Shown here piece by piece: positions 56,705 to 64,000 of a stretch of 64,000 nt of DNA. Source of the stretch: Garcia nutans. Lineage: Eukaryota; Streptophyta; Magnoliopsida; Malpighiales; Euphorbiaceae. Each line of letters begins with the position of its first letter. Positions within the stretch are counted from its first letter, which is position 1. Made by a program: the position numbers and the translations under genes. The notes under the pieces are model-generated. The model saw only the letters and a program-made list of their open reading frames with translations, made no database searches and had not been told where the DNA came from. The DNA is taken from positions 11,207,501-11,271,500 of the forward strand of contig CANTUV010000053.1 in NCBI GenBank assembly GCA_947685225.1. The letters run 5' to 3'.

Positions 56705-58296
56705 TTAGGTTCGAGATTCTCGGCCTAAGTAAAAAATTAAAAAGAGAAAGTTTTGAAAAGCTTAAAGAGAAGTAAAAAGAAAATTTTTGAAGAGTTTAAA
56801 TAAGAATTGAAAAGAAGATTTTGGAAATGCAATTGGTAAGACATGCATATGCATTCACATCTAGGTTGGTCTCGAACGTGGCATTGAGTGAATTGTGAAT
56901 TATGAATTGTGATGTATTTGAGTTACATGAGATGAGATAAATGATAGTGTGTAAATGAGGTTTTATATGAAAGCAAATCTAGAAATGTTGATAATTGAGA
57001 AGATGAGTGTGATATAAAGAAATGATATGGAAAGTATAAGTAAAAAGTTTGAGTATTGGTATGTATTTGGCATATAAAGAAATGGCTAGAAGAATTAAGT
57101 GGGAAATGAGTTAGAAACAAATTAAGATTAAAGTATGTGATCTATCCTCTATTGTTTGAATCTCTTCCTAATAAACTTTATGGTTGGATTTATAGAAAGA
57201 GGAAATATTGTTGGATGGGTAATATGAAAAGATATATTATGTAAATGCAAAGAGTACAGTGAACTATTGAATGAGTTGATTGGTATAGATTAAGTGTGAT
57301 AATGTAAGGTGTTGATATGTAAAGTTAAAGTTATGTTCAAAAGAAAAAGAGATGATGTTGGTTAAGTATAAATATACATTGGTGTTGTTTGTATTGTTAT
57401 TTTAATGCAAACATGGTAATTTCACTATTAGAAATGTGATATGCTTGAATATTGTGAAAGCTCATGTAAATGGTGATGATATGTGATATTTAGATTTTTG
57501 GAATGAGTTTAATAATGGTGAAACATATATGTTTTGATGTTGCTTTGTGGTATATACATATAAAATGTTTTAAAGTTGATATTAAGAGAATGAGATGAAT
57601 AAATTGAAGTTTAAGTAAATTAGTAAGTTAAAAATTTATAGTTTTAATGGAATGTGAATAAAGAGCAATTAAATATTAATAGTTTAATGTATTTACATGA
57701 GATATATGAAATGAATATTAGTGCACATGAAAGTATTAGGAATTGAGCAAAAGAAAATGAGTTACTTTAAGTAATTTGATTGGAAAGGATGAAAATGATT
57801 ATGAAAGATGTGTTAAAGATATTTATAAACAAATGTGAGAGAGATATCACATTGGAAATGTGATTAAGCTCCTTGTGAAATAAGGTTCTAAGTAGAGTGT
57901 ATATATTTATTGAAGGTAATGAATAACTTAAGTTATGATAAACAAATGAGTATGATGATAGTCAAAGGAAAGTGGTAAATATTAAATTTGTATAAACTAT
58001 ATGAAAAAGGGAAATTTAATAAATTGCATAATTATGTGTTTATATAAAGAGGATTTGTGAAATGAACTTTTGATATGAATGTGATCTATGAAGGTGTGGA
58101 TAATATGTTTATTATTTTAAATCATTACATGTTTAATGGTATTAGAAGTGAGAATGGACCTGGGTAATATTGAACAGTGAAATTGTTATAGCAATAACTA
58201 AATGAGACTATCATAAGATGTGTTGGAACTCAAAGTATTTGTGTGTGAAAGTGTTTTATGTATAGATGTACAATAAGAAATTGTAAGGAAAGAATT
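56705..58296 (+). mobile_element. Untranslated leader of the retroelement, truncated
   Basis: About 1.6 kb of A/T-rich DNA after the primer site. I see no gag start, zinc knuckle, protease or reverse transcriptase in any frame. It ends directly in a 5S 3' fragment at 58297. The rest of the element and its 3' LTR are missing, so target-site duplication cannot be tested. The last 879 bp recur at 1-879. Confidence 0.75.
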
Positions 58297-58334
58297 ATGG
58301 GTGACCTTTTGGGAAGTCCTCGTGTTGCACCCCT
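58297..58334 (+). pseudogene. 5S rRNA 3' fragment at left edge of second array
   Basis: Same junction as at 880-917: retroelement leader fused to gene positions about 83-120. Confidence 0.9.
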
Positions 58335-58639
58335 ATCATTTTTCTTTTTTCGAAAATATTTTTTTTATCAACAACGATCTTTCGCAGTTTGGGGCCGGCG
58401 GACTAATAAATCATTTGTTGGCCTTTTAGAGCAACGCGAGTAATATTGCCGATATGGCGTCGCTTGGCTCGTTTGCCCGAATCAGTCTCTCTGCAGCATA
58501 TTTGAGAGCGTTGTTGTGTGGGCGAGCTTAGGATGGCATCGTAGGAAGAGGGACGAATGAGAAAGAGAATAGGCAAGGGCCATTCTCAGCGAAGCAGTGA
58601 GAGGGAGAGAATAAATTAAATTTTCTGGCAGCACATTAC

Positions 58640-58759
58640 GGGTGCAATCATACCAGCACTAACGCACCGGATCCCATTAGAACTCCGAAGTTAAACGTGC
58701 TTGGGCGAGAGTAGTACTGAGATGGGTGACCTCTTGGGAAGTCCTCGTGTTGCTCCCTA
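58640..58759 (+). rRNA. 5S rRNA gene, second array unit 1
   Basis: Copy of unit 1 with an added C119T. Confidence 0.93.
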
Positions 58760-59067
58760 ATCATTTTTCTTTTTTCGAAAATATATTTTTTTATCAACCA
58801 CGATCCTTCGCAGTTTGGGGCCGGCGGACTAATAAATCATTTGTTGGCCTTTTAGAGCAACGCAAGTAATATCGCCGATATGGCGTCGCTTGGCTCGTTT
58901 ACCCGAATCAGTATCTTTCTGCAGCAGATTTGAGAGCGGTGGTGCTTGGGCGAGCTTAGGATGGCATCGTAGGAAGACGGACGAATGAGAAAGAGAATAG
59001 GCAAGCGCCATTCTCAGTGAAGCAGTGAGAGGGAGAGAATAAATTAAAATTTCTGGCAGCGCATGAC

Positions 59068-59187
59068 GGAAGCGATCATACCAGCACTAACGCACCGGAT
59101 CCCATCAGAACTCCGAAGTTAAACGTGCTTGGGCGAGAGTAGTACTGAGATGGGTGACGTCTTTGGAAGTCCTCTTGTTGCACCCCT
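59068..59187 (+). rRNA. 5S rRNA gene, second array unit 2
   Basis: Copy of unit 2. Confidence 0.93.
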
Positions 59188-59493
59188 ATCATTTTTTTTT
59201 TCAAAAATATTTTTTTTTATCAACCGCGATCTTTCGCAGTTTGGGGCCGGCGGACTAATAAATCATTTGTTGGCCTTTTAGAGCAACGCGAGTAATATCG
59301 TCGATATGGCGTCGCTTGGCTCGTTTGCCCGAATCAGTCTCTCTCTGCAGAAGATTTGAGAGCGTTGGTGCGTGGGCGAACTTTGGATGGCATCGTAGGA
59401 AGAGGGACGAATGAGAAAGAGAATAGGCAAGGGCCATTCTCAGCGAAGCAGTGAGAGGGAGAGAATAAATTAAATTTTCTGGCAGCGCATGAC

Positions 59494-59613
59494 GGGTGCG
59501 ATCATACCAGCACTAACGCACCGTATCCCATCAGAACTCCGAAGATAAACGTGCTTGGGCGAGAGTAGTACTGAGATGGGTGACCTCTTGGGAAGTCCTC
59601 GTGTTGCACCCCT
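59494..59613 (+). rRNA. 5S rRNA gene, second array unit 3
   Basis: Copy of unit 3. Confidence 0.95.
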
Positions 59614-59918
59614 ATCATTTTTCTTTTTTCGAAAATATTTTTTTTTCAACCACGATCCTTCGCAGTTTGGGGCCGGCGGACTAATAAATCATTTGTTGGC
59701 CTTTTAGAGCAACGCGAGTAATATCGCCGATATGGCGTCGCTTGGCTCGTTTGCCCAAATCAGTCTCTCTCTGCAGGATATTTGAGAGCGTTGTTGTGTG
59801 TGCGAGCTTAGGATTGCATCGTAGGAAGAGGGACGAATGAGAAAAAGAATAGGCAAGGGCCATTCTCAGCGAAGCAGTGAGAGGGAGAAAATAAATTAAA
59901 TTTCATGCAGCGCATTAC

Positions 59919-60038
59919 TGGTGCGATCATACCAGCACTGACGCACCGGATCACATCAGAACTCTGAAGTTAAACGTGCTTGGGCGAGAGTAGTACTGAG
60001 ATGGGTGATCTCTTGGGAAGTCCTTGTGTTGCACCCCT
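59919..60038 (+). rRNA. 5S rRNA gene, second array unit 4
   Basis: Copy of unit 4. Confidence 0.93.
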
Positions 60039-60345
60039 ATCATTTTTCTTTTTTCGAAAATATTTTTTTTATCAACCACGATCATTTGCAGTGTGGGGCC
60101 GGCGGACTAATAAATCATTTGTTGGCCTTTTAGAGCAACCCGAGTAATATCGCCGATATGGCGTCGCTTAGCTCGTTTGCCCGAATCAGTATCTTTCTGC
60201 AGCAGATTTGAGAGCGGTGGTGCTTGGGCGAGCTTAGGATGGCATCGTAGGAAGAGGGACGAATGAGAAAGAGAATAGGCAAGGGCCATTCTCAGCGAAG
60301 CAGTGAGAGGGAGAGAATAAATTAAATTTTCTGGCAGCGCATTAC

Positions 60346-60465
60346 GGGTGCGATCATACCAGCACTAATTCACCGGATCCCATCAGAACTCCGAAGTCAA
60401 ACGTGCTTGGGCGAGAGTAGTACTGAGATGGGTGACCTCTTGGGAAGTCTTCGTGTTGCACACCT
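60346..60465 (+). rRNA. 5S rRNA gene, second array unit 5
   Basis: Copy of unit 5. One extra T in the downstream poly-T tract shifts the offset from 57,417 to 57,418. Confidence 0.93.
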
Positions 60466-60772
60466 ATCATTTTTTTTTTTTCAAAAATATTTTTTTTATC
60501 AACCGTGATCTTTCGCAGTTTGGGGCCGGCGGACTAATAAATCATTTGTTGGCCTTTTAGAGCAACGCGAGTAATATTGCCGATATGGCGTCGCTTGGCT
60601 CGGTTGCCCGAATCAGTCTCTCTCTACAGCATATTTGAGAGCGTTGTTGTGTGGGCGAGCTTTGGATGGCATCGTAGGAAGATGGACGAATGAGAAAGAG
60701 AATAGGCAAGGGCCATTCTCAGCGAAGCAGTGAGAGGGAGAGAATAAATTAAATTTTCTGGCAGTGCATGAC

Positions 60773-60892
60773 GGGTGCGATCATACCAGCACTAACGCAC
60801 CGGATCCCATCAGAACTCCGAAGTTAAACATGCTTGGGCGAGAGTAGTACTGAGAAGGGTGACTTCTTGGGAAGTCCTCGTGTTGCACCCCT
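60773..60892 (+). rRNA. 5S rRNA gene, second array unit 6
   Basis: Copy of unit 6. Confidence 0.94.
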
Positions 60893-61199
60893 ATCATTTT
60901 TCTTTTTTCGAATATATTTTTTTTTTCAACAACGATCCTTCGCAGTTTGGGGCCGGCGGACTAATAAATCATTTGTTGGCCTTTTAGAGCAACGCGAGTA
61001 ATATCGCCGATATGGCGTCGCTTGGCTCGTTTGGCCAAATCAGTCTCTCTCTGCAGCATATTTGAGAGCGTTGTTGTGTGGGCGAGCTTAGGATGGCATC
61101 GTAGGAAGAGGGACGAATGAGAAAGAGAATAGGCAAGGGCCATTCTCAGCGAAGCAGTGAGAGGGAGAGAATAAATTAAATTTTCTGGCATCGCATTAC

Positions 61200-61319
61200 G
61201 GGTGCGATCATATCAGCACTAACGCACCGGATCCCATCAGAACTCCGAAGTCAAACGTGCTTGGGCGAGAGTAGTACTGAGATGGGTGACCTCTTGGGAA
61301 GTCCTTGTGTTGCACACCT
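61200..61319 (+). rRNA. 5S rRNA gene, second array unit 7
   Basis: Copy of unit 7. Confidence 0.94.
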
Positions 61320-61626
61320 ATCATTTTTATTTTTTCGAAAATATTTTTTTTATCAACCACGATCATTTGCAGTTTGGGGCCGGCGGACTAATAAATCATT
61401 TGTTGGCCTTTTAGAGCAACGCGAGTAATATCGCCGATATGGCGTCGCTTCGCTCGTTTGCCCGAATCAGTATCTTTCTGTAGCAGATTTGAGAGCGGTG
61501 GTGCTTGGGCGAGCTTAGGATGGCATCGTAGGAAGACGGACGAATGAGAAAGAGAATAGGCAAGCGCCATTCTCAGCGAAGCAGTGAGAGGGAGTGAATA
61601 AATTAAATTTTCTGGCAGCGCATGAT

Positions 61627-61747
61627 GGGTGCGATCATACCAGCACTAACGCACCGGATCCCATCAGAACTCCGAAGTTAAACGTGCATTGGGCGAGAGT
61701 AGTACTGAGATGGGTGACCTCTTGGGAAGTCCTCGTGTTGTACCCCT
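61627..61747 (+). rRNA. 5S rRNA gene, second array unit 8 (121 nt)
   Basis: Copy of unit 8 with the same inserted A, but C at position 57 where the first copy has T. Confidence 0.92.
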
Positions 61748-62054
61748 ATCATTTTTCTTTTTTCAAAAATATTTTTTTTATCAACAACGATCATTTGCAG
61801 TTTGGGGCCGGCGGACTAATAAATCATTTGTTAGCCTTTTAGAGCAACGCGAGTAATAACGCCGATATGGAGTCGCTTAGCTCATTTGCCGAAATCAGTA
61901 TCTTTCTGCAGCAGATTTGAGAGCGTTTGTGCGTGTGCAAGCTTAGGATGGCATCATAGGAAGAGGGACGAATGAGAAAGAGAATAGGCAAGGGCCATTC
62001 TCAGCGAAGCAGTGAGAGGGAGAGAATAAATTAAATTTTCTGGCAGCGCATTAC

Positions 62055-62174
62055 GGGTGCGATCATACCAGCACTAACGCACCGGATCCCATCAGAACTC
62101 CGAAGACAAACGTGCTTGGGCGAGAGTAGTACTGAGATGGGTGACCTCTTGGGAAGTACTGGTGTTGCACACCT
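62055..62174 (+). rRNA. 5S rRNA gene, second array unit 9
   Basis: Copy of unit 9. Confidence 0.93.
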
Positions 62175-62481
62175 ATCATTTTTCTTTTTTCGAAAATATT
62201 TTTTTTATCAACCACGATCATTTGCAGTTTTGGGCATGCGGAATAATAAATCATTTGTTGGCCTTTTAGAGCAACGCGAGTAAAATCGCCGATATGGCGT
62301 CGCTTAGCTCGTTTGCCCGAATCAGTATCTTTCTGCAGCAGATTTGAGAGTGGTGGTGCTTGGGCGAGCTTAGGATGGCATCGTAGGAAGACGGACGAAT
62401 GAGAAAGAGAATAGGCAAGCACCATTCTCAGCGAAGCAGTGAGAGGGAGAGAATAAATTAAATTTTCTGGCAGCGCATTAC

Positions 62482-62601
62482 GGGTGCGATCATACCAGCA
62501 CTAACGCACCAGATCCCATCAGAACTCCGAAGTTAAACGCGCTTGGGAGAGAGTAGTACTGTGATGGGTGACCTTTTGGGAAGTCCTCGTGTTGCACCCC
62601 T
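62482..62601 (+). rRNA. 5S rRNA gene, second array unit 10
   Basis: Copy of unit 10. Confidence 0.93.
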
Positions 62602-62908
62602 ATCATTTTTCTTTTTTCGAAAATATTTTTTTTATCAACAACGATCCTTCTCAGTTTGGGGCCGGCAGACTAATAAATCATTTGTTAGCCATTTAGAGCA
62701 ACGCGAGTAATATCGCCGATATGGCGTCGCTTGGCTCGTTTGCCCGAATCAGTCTCTCTCTGCAGCATATTTGTGAGCGTTGTTGTGTGGGCGAGCTTTG
62801 GATGGCATCGTAGGAAGAGGGACGAATGAGAAAGAGAATAGGCAAGGGCCATTCTCAGCGAAGCAGTTAGAGGTAGAGAATAAATTAAATTTTCTGGCAG
62901 TGCATGAC

Positions 62909-63028
62909 GGGTGCGATCAAACCAGCACTAACGCACCGGATCCCATCAGAACTCTGAAGTTAAACGTGCTTGGGCGAGAGTAGTACTGAGATGGTTGACC
63001 TCTTGGGAAGTCCTCTTGTTGCACCCCT
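62909..63028 (+). rRNA. 5S rRNA gene, second array unit 11
   Basis: Copy of unit 11. Confidence 0.94.
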
Positions 63029-63335
63029 ATCATTTTTCTTTTTTCGAAAATATTTTTTTTATCAACCATGATCCTTCGCATTTTGGGGCCGGCGGACTAA
63101 TAAATCATCTGTTGGCCTTTTAGAGCAACGCGAGTAATATCGCCGATATGGCATCGCTTGGCTCGTTTGACCGAATCAGTCTCTCTCTGCAGAAGATTTG
63201 AGAGCGTTGGTGCGTGGACGAGCTTAGGATGGCATCGTAGGAAGAGGGACGAATGAGAAAGAGAATAGGCAAGGGCCATTCTCAGCGTAGCAGTGAGAGG
63301 GAGAGAATAAATTAAATTTTCTGGCAGCGCATTAC

Positions 63336-63455
63336 GGGTGCGATCATACCAGCACTAACGCACCGGATCCCATCAGAACTCCGAAGTCAAACGTGCTTAG
63401 GCGAGAGTAGTACTGAGATGGGTGACCTCTTGAAAAGTCCTTGTGTTGCACACCT
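63336..63455 (+). rRNA. 5S rRNA gene, second array unit 12
   Basis: Copy of unit 12. Its upstream spacer has G near 63275 where the first copy has T. Confidence 0.93.
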
Positions 63456-63761
63456 ATCATTTTTCTTTTTTCGAAAATATTTTTTTATCAACCACGATCA
63501 TTTGCAGTTTGGGGCCGGCGGACTAATAAATCATTTGTTGGCCTTTTAGAGCAACGCGAGTAATAACGCTGATATGGCGTCGCTTGGCTCGTTTGCCCGA
63601 ATCAGTCTCTCTCTGCAGCAGATTTGAGAGTATTGGTGCGTGGGCGAGCTTAGGATGGCATCGTAGGAATAGGGACGAATGATAAAGAGAATAGGCAAGG
63701 GCCATTCTCAGCGAAGCAGTAAGAGGGAGAGAATAAATTAAATTTTCTGGCAACACATTAC

Positions 63762-63882
63762 CGGTGCAATCATACCAGCACTAACGCACCGGATCCCATC
63801 AGAAACTCCGAAGTTAAACGTGCTTGGGTGAGAGTAGTACTGAGATGGGTGACCTCTTGGGAAGTCCTTTTGTTGCACCCCT
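63762..63882 (+). rRNA. 5S rRNA gene, second array unit 13 (121 nt)
   Basis: Copy of unit 13, with G at position 41 as in units 62 and 79. Confidence 0.92.
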
Positions 63883-64000
63883 ATCATTTTTCTTTTTTCG
63901 AAAATATTTTTTTTATCAACCACGATCATTTGCAATGTGGGGCCGGCGGACTAATAAATCATTTGTTGGCCTTTTAGAGCAACGCGAGTAATATCGCTGA

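Larger units (their letters stand above)
58297..64000 (+). repeat. 5S rDNA tandem array, second copy (start only)
   Basis: Repeats 880-6582 at an offset of 57,417 bp (57,418 after a one-base T insertion near 60490). Thirteen full units are present and the array continues past the window end. Visible differences include unit 1 position 119 (C to T), unit 8 position 57 (back to consensus), unit 13 (A to G at the inserted base), spacer bases near 61870, 63275 and 63564, and poly-T tract changes near 58783 and 60490. Confidence 0.95.

Noticed and set aside
53813..58296. Complete retrotransposon or solo LTR
   Set aside because: A primer site and leader follow the LTR, so it is not a solo LTR; no gag-pol or second LTR is present, so it is not complete.

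Overview
This window is almost entirely a nuclear 5S ribosomal DNA tandem array from a flowering plant. The repeat unit averages about 425 bp: a 120-nt 5S rRNA gene on the + strand plus a spacer of about 306 bp. I count 124 units in the first array (880-53812) and 13 more in a second array that starts at 58297 and runs off the window end. Four of the 137 genes carry large deletions or truncations, and each array opens with a 38-nt 3' fragment of a 5S gene. The plant origin follows from the 5S sequence, from the plant-type Pol III signals (A/T-rich box near -28, GC at about -12, C at -1, T runs directly after the gene) and from a plant-type LTR retrotransposon fragment. I cannot name the species.

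Layout. 1-879: A/T-rich non-coding DNA, an exact copy (as far as I can see) of 57418-58296 and therefore the 3' part of a retrotransposon fragment. 880-53812: 5S array, ending in a scrambled, fold-back junction at about 53597-53812. 53813-56685: a 2,873-bp long terminal repeat (TGTAAT...ATTACA) holding an ATT microsatellite, seven CACGGCC-type repeats forming palindromes, and other short duplications. 56693-56704: primer binding site resembling the one for initiator tRNA-Met. 56686-58296: A/T-rich leader with no gag or pol, cut off where 5S sequence resumes. 58297-64000: a second copy of the start of the array, matching 880-6582 with only about eight differences.

The window therefore shows a super-repeat of 57,417 bp (5S array plus a truncated retroelement) present at least twice in tandem. 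Inside the array are nested duplications of blocks of units: a 17-unit block (period 7,253 bp), a 12-unit block (5,095 bp), a 6-unit block (2,560 bp) and a 2-unit block (854 bp). Spacers fall into three interleaved classes: A (GGTGGTGCTTGGG), B (GTTGGTGCGTGGG) and C (GTTGTTGTGTGGG).

There is no convincing protein-coding gene. The small reading frames recurring on the - strand are spacer shadows. The main biological question is whether this array is transcribed. All copies share substitutions inside the internal promoter, yet two of them (positions 81 and 95) restore a base pair in helix IV, which argues for past selection on the RNA. In the gene entries, a change such as G31T is the gene position relative to the array's own consensus (my reading by eye), and the class is that of the spacer immediately upstream.
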